Below, piece after piece: positions 21,533 through 35,800 of a stretch of DNA of 64,000 nt; position 1 is the stretch's first letter; every line of letters begins with the position of its first letter. The notes below the pieces were generated by a model. It had not been told where the DNA came from. It searched no databases and saw only the letters and a list, made by a program, of their open reading frames with translations. The DNA comes from Diprion similis (taxonomy: Eukaryota > Arthropoda > Insecta > Hymenoptera > Diprionidae): NCBI RefSeq assembly GCF_021155765.1, contig NC_060115.1, positions 9,590,493-9,654,492 on the forward strand, given 5' to 3'. The translations under genes and the position numbers were made by a program.

Positions 21533-24500
21533 GGGTTAGCCTTGGATTTTTTTTGGCCGAAAAATCTTTTGTCTGGGAATCGATCCGTATGACGCTTTTT
21601 AGACTAATTCGACGCCCAGGAACTCAGAAAACACATGAAAAATAGCCTAGGACCAGCAGCGGAGAAATGACGATGAAAATCTGCAGTTTTTCGGCTGTAA
21701 CTTTGCAGGTGTTGCTCGCAGCGTATCGGGACTGCGATTAATCGATTCCTCTCGCAAAATCACGTCGGAATAGTACCCCAAAGAATTAATTGCAGCACTT
21801 TTTAAAGTCGTCGAAATTTTCGCCAAAAATGCAAAGGGGTTAGCCTTGGATTTTTTTTGGCCGAAAAATCTTTTGTCTGGGAATCGATCCGTATGACGCT
21901 TTTTGGACTAATTCGACGCCCAGGAACTCAGAAAACACATGAAAAATAGCCTAGGACCAGCAGCGGAGAAATGACGATGAAAATCTGCAGTTTTTCGGCT
22001 GTAACTTTGCAGGTGTTGCTCGCAGCGTATCGGGACTGCGATTAATCGATTCCTCTCGCAAAATCACGTCGGAATAGTACCCCAAAGAATTAATTGCAGC
22101 ACTTTTCAAAGTCGTCGAAATTTTCGCCAAAAATGCAAAGGGGTTAGCCTTGGATTTTTTTTGGCCGAAAAATCTTTTGTCTGGGAATCGATCCGTATGA
22201 CGCTTTTCAGACTAATTCGACGCCCAGGAACTCAGAAAACACATGAAAAATAGCCTAGGACCAGCAGCGGAGAAATGACGATGAAAATCTGCAGTTTTTC
22301 GGCTGTAACTTTGCAGGTGTTGCTCGCAGCGTATCGGGACTGCGATTAATCGATTCCTCTCGCAAAATCACTTCGGAATAGTACCCCAAAGAATTAATTG
22401 CAGCACTTTTCAAAGTCGTCGAAATTTTCGCCAAAAATGCAAAGGGGTTAGCCTTGGATTTTTTTTGGCCGAAAAATCTTTTGTCTGGAAAGCGATCCGT
22501 ATGACGCTTTTTAGACTAATTCGACGCCCAGGAACTCAGAAAACACATGAAAAATAGCCTAGGACCAGCAGCGGAGAAATGACGATGAAAATCTGCAGTT
22601 TTTCGGCTGTAACTTTGCAGGTGTTGCTCGCAGCGTATCGGGACTGCGATTAATCGATTCCTCTCGCAAAATCACGTCGGAATAGTACCCCAAAGAATTA
22701 ATTGCAGCACTTTTCAAAGTCGTCGAAATTTTCGCCAAAAATGCAAAGGGGTTAGCCTTGGATTTTTTTTGGCCGAAAAATCTTTTGTCTGGGAATCGAT
22801 CCGTATGACGCTTTTCAGACTAATTCGACGCCCAGGAACTCAGAAAACACATGAAAAATAGCCTAGGACCAGCAGCGGAGAAATGACGATGAAAATCTGC
22901 AGTTTTTCGGCTGTAACTTTGCAGGTGTTGCTCGCAGCGTATCGGGACTGCGATTAATCGATTCCTCTCGCAAAATCACTTCGGAATAGTACCCCAAAGA
23001 ATTAATTGCAGCACTTTTCAAAGTCGTCGAAATTTTCGCCAAAAATGCAAAGGGGTTAGCCTTGGATTTTTTTTGGCCGAAAAATCTTTTGTCTGGGAAT
23101 CGATCCGTATGACGCTTTTTAGACTAATTCGACGCCCAGGAACTCAGAAAACACATGAAAAATAGCCTAGGACCAGCAGCGGAGAAATGACGATGAAAAT
23201 ATGCAGTTTTTCGGCTGTAAGTTTGCAGGTGTTGCTCGCAGCGTATCGGGACTGCGATTAATCGATTCCTCTCGCAAAATCACGTCGGAATAGTACCCCA
23301 AAAAATTAATTGCAGCACTTTTCAAAGTCGTCGAAATTTTCGCCAAAAATGCAAAGGGGTTAGCCTTGGATTTTTTTTGGCCGAAAAATCTCTCGTCTGA
23401 GAATCGATCCGTATGACGCTTTTTAGACTAATTCGACGCCCAGGAACTCAGAAAACACATGAAAAATAGCCTAGGACCAGCAGCGGAGAAATGACGATGA
23501 AAATCTGCAGTTTTTCGGCTGTAACTTTGCAGGTGTTGCTCGCAGCGTATCGGGACTGCGATTAATCGATTCCTCTCGCAAAATCACGTCGGAATAGTAC
23601 CCCAAAGAATTAATTGCAGCACTTTTCAAAGTCGTCGAAATTTTCGCCAAAAATGCAAAGGGGTTAGCCTTGGATTTTTTTTGGCCGAAAAATCTTTTGT
23701 CTGTGAATCGATCCGTATGACGCTTTTTAGACTAATTCGACGCCCAGAAACTCAGAAAACACATGAAAAATAGCCTAGGACCAGCAGCGGAGAAATGACG
23801 ATGAAAATCTGCAGTTTTTCGGCTGTAACTTTGCAGGTGTTGCTCGCAGCGTATCGGGACTGCGATTAATCGATTCCTTTCGCAAAATCACGTCGGAATA
23901 GTACCCCAAAGAATTAATTGCAGCACTTTTCAAAGTCGTCGAAATTTTCGCCAAAAATGCAAAGGGGTTAGCCTTGGATTTTTTTTGGCCGAAAAATCTT
24001 TTGTCTGGGAATCGATCCGTATGACGCTTTTTAGACTAATTCGACGCCCAGGAACTCAGAAAACACATGAAAAATAGCCTAGGACCAGCAGCGGAGAAAT
24101 GACGATGAAAATCTGCAGTTTTTCGGCTGTAACTTTGCAGGTGTTGCTCGCAGCGTATCGGGACTGCGATTAATCGATTCCTCTCGCAAAATAACGTCGG
24201 AATAGTACCCCAAAGAATTAATTGCAGCACTTTTCAAAGTCGTCAAAATTTTCGCCAAAAATGCAAAGGGGTTAGCCTTGGATTTTTTTTGGCCGAAAAA
24301 TCTCTCGTCTGAGAATCGATCCGTATGACGCTTTTTAGACTTATTCGACGCCCAGGAACTCAGAAAACACATGAAAAATAGCCTAGGACCAGCAGCGGAG
24401 AAATGACGATGAAAATCTGCAGTTTTTTGGCTGTAACTTTGCAGGTGTTGCTCGCAGCGTATCGGGACTGCGATTAATCGATTCCTCTCGCAAAATCACG

Positions 24501-27429
24501 TCGGAATAGTACCCCAAAGAATTAATTGCAGCACTTTTCAAAGTCGTCGAAATTTCCGCCAAAAATGCAAAGGGGTTAGCCTTGGATTTTTTTTGGCCGA
24601 AAAATCTTTTGTCTGGGAATCGATCCGTGTGACGCTATTTAGACTAATTCGACGCCCAGGAACTCAGAAAACACATGAAAAATAGCCTAGGACCAGCAGC
24701 GGAGAAATGACGATGAAAATCTGCAGTTTTTCGGCTGTAACTTTGCAGGTGTTGCTCGCAGCGTATCGGGACTGCGATTAATCGATTCCTCTCGCAAAAT
24801 CACGTCGGAATAGTACCCCAAAGAATTAATTGCAGCACTTTTCAAAGTCGTCGAAATTTTCGCCAAAAATGCAAAGGGGTTAGCCTTGGATTATTTTTGG
24901 CCGAAAAATCTTTTGTCTGGGAATCGATCCGTATGACGCTTTTTAGACTAATTCGACGCCCAGGAACTCAGAAAACACATGAAAAATAGCCTAGGACCAG
25001 CAGCGGAGAAATGACGATGAGAATCTGCAGTTTTTCGGCTGTAACTTTGCAGGTGTTGCTCGCAGCGTATCGGGACTGCGATTAATCGATTCCTTTCGCA
25101 AAATCACGTCGGAATAGTACCCCAAAGAATTAATTGCAGCACTTTTCAAAGTCGTCGAAATTTTCGCCAAAAATGCAAAGGGGTTAGCCTTGGATTTTTT
25201 TTGGCCGAAAAATCTTTTGTCTGGGAATCGATCCGTATGACGCTTTTTGGACTAATTCGACGCCCAGGAACTCAGAAAACACATGAAAAATAGCCTAGGA
25301 CCAGCAGCGGAGAAATGACGATGAAAATCTGCAGTTTTTCGGCTGTAACTTTGCAGGTGTTGCTCGCAGCGTATCGGGACTGCGATTAATCGATTCCTCT
25401 CGCAAAATCACGTCGGAATAGTACCCCAAAGAATTAATTGCAGCACTTTTCAAAGTCGTCGAAATTTCCGCCAAAATTGCAAAGGGGTTAGCCCTGGATT
25501 TTTTTTGGCCGAAAAATCTTTTGTCCGGGAATCGATCCGTATGACGCTTTTTAGACTAATTCGACGCCCAGGAACTCAGAAAACACATGAAAAATAGCCT
25601 AGGACCAGCAGCGGAGAAATGACGATGAAAATCTGCAGTTTTTCGGCTGTAACTTTGCAGGTGTTGCTCGCAGCGTATCGGGACTGCGATTAATCGATTC
25701 CTCTCGCAAAATCACGTCGGAATAGTACCCCAAAGAATTAATTGCAGCACTTTTCAAAGTCGTCGAAATTTTCGCCAAAAATGCAAAGGGGTTAGCCTTG
25801 GATTTTTTTTGGCCGAAAAATCTTTTGTCTGGGAATCGATCCGTATGACGCTTTTTAGACTAATTCGACGCCCAGGAACTCAGAAAACACATGAAAAATA
25901 GCCTAGGACCAGCAGCGGAGAAATGACGATGAAAATCTGCAGTTTTTCGGCTGTAACTTTGCAGGTGTTGCTCGCAGCGTATCGGGACTGCGATTAATCG
26001 ATTCCTCTCGCAAAATCACGTCGGAATAGTACCCCAAAGAATTAATTGCAGCACTTTTCAAAGTCGTCGAAATTTTCGCCAAAAATGCAAAGGGGTTAGC
26101 CTTGGATTTTTTTTGGCCGAAAAATCTTTTGCCTGGGAATCGATCCGTATGACGCTTTTTAGACTAATTCGACGCCCAGGAACTCAGAAAACACATGAAA
26201 AATAGCCTAGGACCAGCAGCGGAGAAATGACGATGAAAATCTGCAGTTTTTCGGCTGTAACTTTGCAGGTGTTGCTCGCAGCGTATCGGGACTGCGATTA
26301 ATCGATTCCTCTCGCAAAATCACGTCGGAATAGTACCCCAAAGAATTAATTGCAGCACTTTTCAAAGTCGTCGAAATTTTCGCCAAAAATGCAAAGGGGT
26401 TAGCCTTGGATTTTTTTTGGCCGAAAAATCTCTCGTCTGAGAATCGATCCGTATGACGCTTTTTAGACTAATTCGACGCCCAGGAACTCAGAAAACACAT
26501 GATAAATAGCCTAGGACCAGCAGCGGAGAAATGACGATGAAAATCTGCAGTTTTTCGGCTGTAACTTTGCAGGTGTTGCTAGCAGCGTATCGCGACTGCG
26601 ATTAATCGATTCCTCTCGCAAAATCACGTCGGAATAGTACCCCAAAGAATTAATTGCAGCACTTTTCAAAGTCGTCGAAATTTTCGCCAAAAATGCAAAG
26701 GGGTTAGCCTTGGATTTTTTTTGGCCGAAAAATCTTTTGTCCGGGAATCGATCCGTATGACGCTTTTTAGACTAATTCGACGCCCAGGAACTCAGAAAAC
26801 ACATGAAAAATAGCCTAGGACCAGCAGCGGAGAAATGACGATGAAAATCTGCAGTTTTTTGGCTGTAACTTTGCAGGTGTTGCTCGCAGCGTATCGGGAC
26901 TGCGATTAATCGATTCCTCTCGCAAAATCACGTCGGAATAGTACCCCAAAGAATTAATTGCAGCACTTTTCAAAGTCGTCGAAATTTTCACCAAAAATGC
27001 AAAGGGGTTAGCCTTCGATTTTTTTTGGCCGAAAAATCTTTTGTCTGGGAATCGATTCGTATGACGTTTTCTAGACCAATTCGACGCCCAGGAACTCAGA
27101 AAACACATAAAAAATAGCGTAGGACCAGCAGCAGAGGAATGACGATGAAAATCTGCAGTTTTTCGGCTGTAACTTTGCAGGTGTTGCTCGCAGCGTATCG
27201 GGACTGCGATTAATCGATTCCTCTCGCAAAATCACGTCGGAATAGTACCCCAAAGAATTAATTGCACCACTTTTCAAAGTCGTCGAAATTTTCGCCAAAA
27301 ATGCAAAGGGGTTAGCCTTGGATTTTTTTTGGCCGAAAAATCTTTTGTCTGGGAATCGATCCGTATGACGCTTTTTAGACTAATTCGACGCCCAGGAACT
27401 CAGAAAACACATGAAAAATAGCCTAGGAC

Positions 27430-29860
27430 CAGCAGCGGAGAAATGACGATGAAAATCTGCAGTTTTTCGGCTGTAACTTTGCAGGTGTTGCTCGCAGCGT
27501 ATCGGGACTGCGATTAATCGATTCCTCCCGCAAAATCACGTCGGAATAGTACCCCAAAGAATTAATCGCAGCACTTTTCAAAGTCGTCGAAATTTTCGCC
27601 AAAAATGCAAAGGGGTTAGCCTTGGATTTTTTTTGGCCGAAAAATCTTTTGTCTGGGAATCGATCCGTATGACGCTTTTTAGACTAATTCGACGCCCAGG
27701 AACTCAGAAAACACATGAAAAATAGCCTAGGACCAGCAGCGGAGAAATGACGATGAAAATCTGCAGTTTTTCGGCTGTAACTTTGCAGGTGTTGCTCGCA
27801 GCGTATCGGGACTGCGATTAATCGATTCCTCTCGCAAAATCACGTCGGAATAGTACCCTAAAGAATTAATTGCAGCACTTTTCAAAGTCGTCGAAATTTT
27901 CGCCAAAAATGCAAAGGGGTTAGCCTTGGATTTTTTTTGGCCGAAAAATCTTTTGTCTGGGAATCGATCCGTATGACGCTTTTTAGACTAATTCGACGCC
28001 CAGGAACTCAGAAAACACATGAAAAATAGCCTAGGACCAGCAGCGGAGGAATGACGATGAAAATCTGCAGTTTTTCGGCTGTAACTTTGCAGGTGTTGCT
28101 CGCAGCGTATCGGGACTGCGATTAATCGATTCCTCTCGCAAAATCACGTCGGAATAGTACCCCAAAGAAATAATTGCAGCACTTTTCAAAGTCGTCGAAA
28201 TTTTCGCCAAAAATGCAAAGGGGTTAGCCTTGGATTTTTTTTGGCCGAAAAATCTTTTGTCTGGGAATCGATCCGTATGACGCTTTTTAGACTAATTCGA
28301 CGCCCAGGAACTCAGAAAACACATGAAAAATAGCCTAGGACCAGCAGCGGAGAAATGACGATGAAAATCTGCAGTTTTTCGGCTGTAACTTTGCAGGTGT
28401 TGCTCGCAGCGTATCGGGACTGCGATTAATCGATTCCTCTCGCAAAATCACGTCGGAATAGTACCCCAAAGAATTAATTGCAGCACTTTTCAAAGTCGTC
28501 GAAATTTTCGCCAAAAATGCAAAGGGGTTAGCCTTGGTTTTTTTTTGGCCGAAAAATCTTTTGTCTGGGAATCGATCCGTATGACGCTTTTTAGACTAAT
28601 TCGACGCCCAGGAACTCAGAAAACACATGAAAAATAGCCTAGGACCAGCAGCGGAGAAATGACGATGAAAATCTGCAGTTTTTCGGCTGTAACTTTGCAG
28701 GTGTTGCTCGCAGCGTATCAGGACTGCGATTAATCGATTCCTCTCGCAAAATCACGTCGGAATAGTACCCCAAAGAATTAATTGCAGCACTTTTCAAAGT
28801 CGTCGACATTTTCGCCAAAAATGCAAAGGGGTTAGCCTCGGATTTTTTTTGGCCGGAAAATCTTTTGTCTGGGAATCGATCCGTATGACGCTTTTTAGAC
28901 TAATTCGACGCCCAGGAACTCAGAAAACACATGAAAAATAGCCTAGGACCAGCAGCGGAGAAATGACGATGAAAATCTGCAGTTTTTCGGCTGTCACTTT
29001 GCAGGTGTTGCTCGCAGCGTATCGGGACTGCGATTAATCGATTCCTCTCGCAAAATCACGTCGGAATAGTACCCCGAAGAATTAATTGCAGCACTTTTCA
29101 AAGTCGTCGAAATTTTCGCCAAAAATGCAAAGGGGTTAGCCTTGGATTTTTTTTGGCCGAAAAATCTTTTGTCTGGGAATCGATCCGTATGACGCTTTTT
29201 AGACTAAATCGACGCCCAGGAACTCAGAAAACACATGAAAAATAGCCTAGGACCAGCAGCGGAGAAATGACGATAAAAATCTGCAGTTTTTCGGCTGTAA
29301 CTTTGCAGGTGTTGCTCGCAGCGTATCGGGACTGCGATTAATCGATTCCTCTCGCAAAATCACGTCGGAATAGTACCCCAAAGAATTAATTGCAGCACTT
29401 TTCAAAGTCGTCGAAATTTTCGCCAAAAATGCAAAGGGGTTAGCCTTGGTTTTTTTTTGGCCGAAAAATCTTTTGTCTGGGAATCGATCCGTATGACGCT
29501 TTTTAGACTAATTCGACGCCCAGGAACTCAGAAAACACATGAAAAATAGCCTAGGACCAGCAGCGGAGAAATGACGATGAAAATCTGCAGTTTTTCGGCT
29601 GTAACTTTGCAATTGTTGCTAGCAGCGTATCGCGACTGCGATTAAGTTCCTCTCGCAAAATCACGTCGGAATAGTACCCCAAAGAATTAATTGCAGCACT
29701 TTTCAAAGTCGTCGAAATTTTCGCCAAAAATGCAAAGGGGTTAGCCTTGGATTTTTTTTGGCCGAAAAATCTTTTGTCCGGGAATCGATCCGTATGACGC
29801 TTTTTAGACTAATTCGACGCCCAGGAACTCAGAAAACACATGAAAAATAGCCTAGGACCA
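27430..29860. repeat. Eight-monomer satellite block, copy 1 of a distant duplication
   Basis: An ordered series of private variants (CCTCCCGC, ACCCTAAAG, GGAGGAATGACG, GGTTTTTTTTT, TATCAGGACT with CCTCGG and CCGGAAAA, CTGTCAC with CCCGAAG, GACGATAAAAATC, then a unit with CGCGACTGCGATTAAGTTCC carrying a 3-bp deletion). The same series, less one unit, reappears at 42,018-44,150. Confidence 0.8.
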
Positions 29861-32800
29861 GCAGCGGAGAAATGACGATGAAAATCTGCAGTTTTTCGGC
29901 TGTCACTTTGCAGGTGTTGCTCGCAGCGTATCGGGACTGCGATTAATCGATTCCTCTCGCAAAATCACGTCGGAATAGTACCCCAAAGAATTAATTGCAG
30001 CACTTTTCAAAGTCGTCGAAATTTTCACCAAAAATGCAAAGGGGTTAGCCTTCGATTTTTTTTGGCCGAAAAATCTTTTGTCTGGGAATCGATTCGTATG
30101 ACGTTTTCTAGACCAATTCGACGCCCAGGAACTCAGAAAACACATAAAAAATAGCGTAGGACCAGCAGCAGAGGAATGACGATGAAAATCTGCAGTTTTT
30201 CGGCTGTAACTTTGCAGGTGTTGCTCGCAGCGTATCGGGACTGCGATTAATCGATTCCTCTCGCAAAATCACGTCGGAATAGTACCCCAAAGAAATAATT
30301 GCAGCACTTTTCAAAGTCGTCGAAATTTTCGCCAAAAATGCAAAGGGGTTAGCCTTGGATTTTTTTTGGCCGAAAAATCTTTTGTCTGGGAATCGATCCG
30401 TATGACGCTTTTTAGACTAATTCGACGCCCAGGAACTCAGAAAACACATGAAAAATAGCCTAGGACCAGCAGCGGAGAAATGACGATGAAAATCTGCAGT
30501 TTTTCGGCTGTAACTTTGCAGGTGTTGCTCGCAGCGTATCGGGACTGCGATTAATCGATTCCTCTCGCAAAATCACGTCGGAATAGTACCCCAAAGAATT
30601 AATTGCAGCACTTTTCAAAGTCGTCGAAATTTTCGCCAAAAATGCAAAGGGGTTAGCCTTGGATTTTTTTTGGCCGAAAAATCTCTCGTCTGAGAATCGA
30701 TCCGTATGACGCTTTTTAGACTAATTCGACGCCCAGGAACTCAGAAAACACATGAAAAATAGCCTAGGACCAGCAGCGGAGAAATGACGATGAAAATCTG
30801 CAGTTTTTCGGCTGTAACTTTGCAGGTGTTGCTCGCAGCGTATCGGGACTGCGATTAATCGATTCCTCTCGCAAAATCACTTCGGAATAGTACCCCAAAG
30901 AATTAATTGCAGCACTTTTCAAAGTCGTCGAAATTTTCGCCAAAAATGCAAAGGGGTTAGCCTTGGATTTTTTTTGGCCGAAAAATCTTTTGTCTGGGAA
31001 TCGATCCGTATGACGCTTTTTAGACTAATTCGACGCCCAGGAACTCAGAAAACACATGAAAAATAGCCTAGGACCAGCAGCGGAGAAATGACGATGAAAA
31101 TCTGCAGTTTTTCGGCTGTAACTTTGCAGGTGTTGCTCGCAGCGTATCGGGACTGCGATTAATCGATTCCTCTCGCAAAATCACGTCGGAATAGTACCCC
31201 AAAGAATTAATTGCAGCACTTTTCAAAGTCGTCGAAATTTTCACCAAAAATGCAAAGGGGTTAGCCTTCGATTTTTTTTGGCCGAAAAATCTTTTGTCTG
31301 GGAATCGATTCGTATGACGTTTTCTAGACCAATTCGACGCCCAGGAACTCAGAAAACACATAAAAAATAGCCTATGACCAGCAGCGGAGAAATGACGATG
31401 AAAATCTGCAGTTTTTCGGCTGTAACTTTGCAGGTGTTGCTCGCAGCGTATCGGGACTGCGATTAATCGATTCCTCCCGCAAAATCACGTCGGAATAGTA
31501 CCCCAAAGAATTAATCGCAGCACTTTTCAAAGTCGTCGAAATTTTCGCCAAAAATGCAAAGGGGTTAGCCTTGGATTTTTTTTGGCCGAAAAATCTTTTG
31601 TCTGGGAATCGATCCGTATGACGCTTTTCAGACTAATTCGACGCCCAGGAACTCAGAAAACACATGAAAAATAGCCTAGGACCAGCAGCGGAGAAATGAC
31701 GATGAAAATCTGCAGTTTTTCGGCTGTAACTTTGCAGGTGTTGCTCGCAGCGTATCGGGACTGCGATTAATCGATTCCTCTCGCAAAATCACGTCGGAAT
31801 AGTACCCCAAAGAATTAATTGCAGCACTTTTCAAAGTCGTCGAAATTTTCGCCAAAAATGCAAAAGGGTTAGCCTTGGATTTTTTTTGGCCGAAAAATCT
31901 TTTGTCTGGGAATCGATCCGTATGACGCTTTTTAGACTAATTCGACGCCCAGGAACTCAGAAAACACATGAAAAATAGCCTAGGACCAGCAGCGGAGGAA
32001 TGACGATGAAAATCTGCAGTTTTTCGGCTGTAACTTTGCAGGTGTTGCTCGCAGCGTATCGGGACTGCGATTAATCGATTCCTCTCGCAAAATCACGTCG
32101 GAATAGTACCCCAAAGAATTAATTGCAGCACTTTTCAAAGTCGTCGAAATTTTCACCAAAAATGCAAAGGGGTTAGCCTTGGATTTTTTTTGGCCGAAAA
32201 ATCTTTTGTCTGGGAATCGATCCGTATGACGCTTTTTAGACTAATTCGACGCCCAGGAACTCAGAAAATACATGAAAAATAGCCTAGGACCAGCAGCGGA
32301 GAAATGACGATGAAAATCTGCAGTTTTTCGGCTGTAACTTTGCAGGTGTTGCTCGCAGCGTATCGGGACTGCGATTAATCGATTCCTCTCGCAAAATCAC
32401 GTCGGAATAGTACCCCAAAGAATTAATTGCAGCACTTTTCAAAGTCGTCGAAATTTTCGCCAAAAATGCAAAGGGGTTAGCCTTGGATTTTTTTTGGCCG
32501 AAAAATCTTTTGTCTGGGAATCGATCCGTATGACGCTTTTTAGACTAATTCGACGCCCAGGAACTCAGAAAACACATGAAAAATGGCCTAGGACCAGCAG
32601 CGGAGAAATGACGATGAAAATCTGCAGTTTTTCGGCTGTAACTTTGCAGGTGTTGCTCGCAGCGTATCGGGACTGCGATTAATCGATTCCTCTCGCAAAA
32701 TCACGTCGGAATAGTACCCCAAAGAATTAATTGCAGCACTTTTCAAAGTCGTCGAAATTTTCGCCAAAAATGCAAAGGGGTTAGCCTTGGATTTTTTTTG

Positions 32801-35800
32801 GCCGAAAAATCTTTTGTCTGGGAATCGATCCGTATGACGCTTTTTAGACTAATTCGACGCCCAGGAACTCAGAAAACACATGAAAAATAGCCTATGACCA
32901 GCAGCGGAGAAATGACGATGAAAATCTGCAGTTTTTCGGCTGTAACTTTGCAGGTGTTGCTCGCAGCGTATCGGGACTGCGATTAATCGATTCCTCTCGC
33001 AAAATCACGTCGGAATAGTACCCCAAAAAATTAATTGCAGCACTTTTCAAAGTCGTCGAAATTTTCACCAAAAATGCAAAGGGGTTAGCCTTCGATTTTT
33101 TTTGGCCGAAAAATCTTTTGTCTGGGAATCGATTCGTATGACGTTTTCTAGACCAATTCGACGCCCAGGAACTCAGAAAACACATAAAAAATAGCGTAGG
33201 ACCAGCAGCAGAGAAATGACGACAAAAATCATGAGTTTTTCGGCTGTAACTTTACAGGTGTTGCTCGCAGCGTATTGGGACTGCGTTTAATCGATTTCTC
33301 TCGCAAAATCACGTCGGAATAGTACCCCAAAGAATTAATTGCAGCACTTTTCAAAGTCGTCGAAATTTTCACCAAACATGCAAAGGGGTTAGCCTTCGAT
33401 TTTTTTTGGCCGAAAAATCTTTTGTCTGGGAATCGATTCGTATGACGTTTTCTAGACCAATTCGACGCCCAGGAACTCAGAAAACACATAAAAAATAGCG
33501 TAGGACCAGCAGCAGAGAAATGACGACAAAAATCATGAGTTTTTCGGCTGTAACTTTACAGGTGTTGCTCGCAGCGTATTGGGACTGCGTTTAATCGATT
33601 TCTCTCGCAAAATTACGTCGGAATAGTGCCCTACAGAATTAATTGCAGCACTTTTCAAAGTCGTCGAAATTTTCACCAAAAATGCAAAGGGGTTAGCCTT
33701 GGTTTTTTTTTGGCCGAAAAATCTTTTGTCTGGGAATCGATTCGTATGACGTTTTCTAGACTAATTCGACGCCCAGGAACTCAGAAAACACATCAAAAAT
33801 AGCGTAGGACCAGCAGCAGAGAAATGACGACGAAAATCATGAGTTTTTCGGCTGTAACTTCACAGGTGTTGCTCGCAGCGTATTGGGACTGCGTTTAATC
33901 GATTTCACTCGCAAAATTACGTCGGAATAGTGCCCATTAGAATTAATTGCAGCACTTTTCAAAGTCGTCGAAATTTTCACCAAAAATGCAAAGGGGTTAG
34001 CCTTGGATTTTTTTTGGCCGAAAAATCTTTTGTCTGGGAATCGATTCGTATGACGTTTTCTAGACTAATTCGACGCCCAGGAACTCAGAAAACACATCAA
34101 AAATAGCGTAGGACCAGCAGCAGAGAAATGACGACGAAAATCATGAGTTTTTCGGCTGTAACTTCACAGGTGTTGCTCGCAGCGTATTGGGACTGCGTTC
34201 AATCGATTTCTCTCGCAAAATTACGTCGGAATAGTGCCCTACAGAATTTATTGCAGCACTTTTGAAAGTCGTCGAAATTTTCACCAAAAATGCAAAGGGG
34301 TTAGCCTTGGATTTTTTTTGGCTGAAAAATCTTTTGTCTGGGAATCGATTCGTATGACGTTTTCTAGACTAATTCGACGCCCAGGAACTCAGAAAACACA
34401 TCAAAAATAGCGTAGGACCAGCAGCAGAGAAATGACGACGAAAATCATGAGTTTTTCGGCTGTAACTTTACAGGTGTTGCTCGCAGCGTATTGGGACTGC
34501 GTTTAATCGATTTCTCTCGCAAAATTACGTCGGAATAGTGCCCTACAGAATTGATTGCAGCACTTTTCAAAGTCGTCGAAATTTTCACCAAAAATGCAAA
34601 GGGGTTAGCCTTGGATTTTTTTTGGCCGAAAAATCTTTTGTCTGGAAATCGATCCGTATGACGCTTTTAAGACTAATTCGACGCCCAGGAACTCAGAAAA
34701 CACATGAAAAATAGCCTAGGACCAGCAGCGGAGAAATGACGATGAAAATCTGCAGTTTTTCGGCTGAAACTTTGCAGGTGTTGCTCGCAGCGTATCGGGA
34801 CTGCGATTAATCGATTCCTCCCGCAAAATCACGTCGGAATAGTACCCCAAAGAATTAATCGCAGCACTTTTCAAAGTCGTCGAAATTTTCGCCAAAAATG
34901 CAAAGGGGTTAGCCTTGGATTTTTTTTGGCCGAAAAATCTTTTGTCTGGGAATCGATCCGTATGACGCTTTTTAGACTAATTCGACGCCCAGGAACTCAT
35001 AAAACACATGAAAAATAGCCTAGGACCAGCAGCGGAGAAATGACGATGAAAATCTGCAGTTTTTCGGCTGTAACTTTGCAGGTGTTGCTCGCAGCGTATC
35101 GGGACTGCGATTAATCGATTCCTCTCGCAAAATCACGTCGGAATAGTACCCCAAAGAATTAATTGCAGCACTTTTCAAAGTCGTCGAAATTTTCGCCAAA
35201 AATGCAAAGGGGTTAGCCTTGGATTTTTTTTGGCCGAAAAATCTTTTGTCTGGGAATCGATCCGTATGACGCTTTTTAGACTAATTCGACGCCCAGGAAC
35301 TCAGAAAACACATGAAAAATGGCCTAGGACCAGCAGCGGAGAAATGACGATGAAAATCTGCAGTTTTTCGGCTGTAACTTTGCAGGTGTTGCTCGCAGCG
35401 TATCGGGACTGCGATTAATCGATTCCTCTCGCAAAATCACGTCGGAATAGTACCCCAAAGAATTAATTGCAGCACTTTTCAAAGTCGTCGAAATTTTCGC
35501 CAAAAATGCAAAGGGGTTAGCCTTGGATTTTTTTTGGCCGAAAAATCTTTTGTCTGGGAATCGATCCGTATGACGCTTTTTAGACTAATTCGACGCCCAG
35601 GAACTCAGAAAACACATGAAAAATAGCCTAGGACCAGCAGCGGAGAAATGACGATGAAAATCTGCAGTTTTTCGGCTGTAACTTTGCAGGTGTTGCTCGC
35701 AGCGTATCGGGACTGCGATTAATCGATTCCTCTCGCAAAATCACGTCGGAATAGTACCCCAAAGAATTAATTGCAGCACTTTTCAAAGTCGTCGAAATTT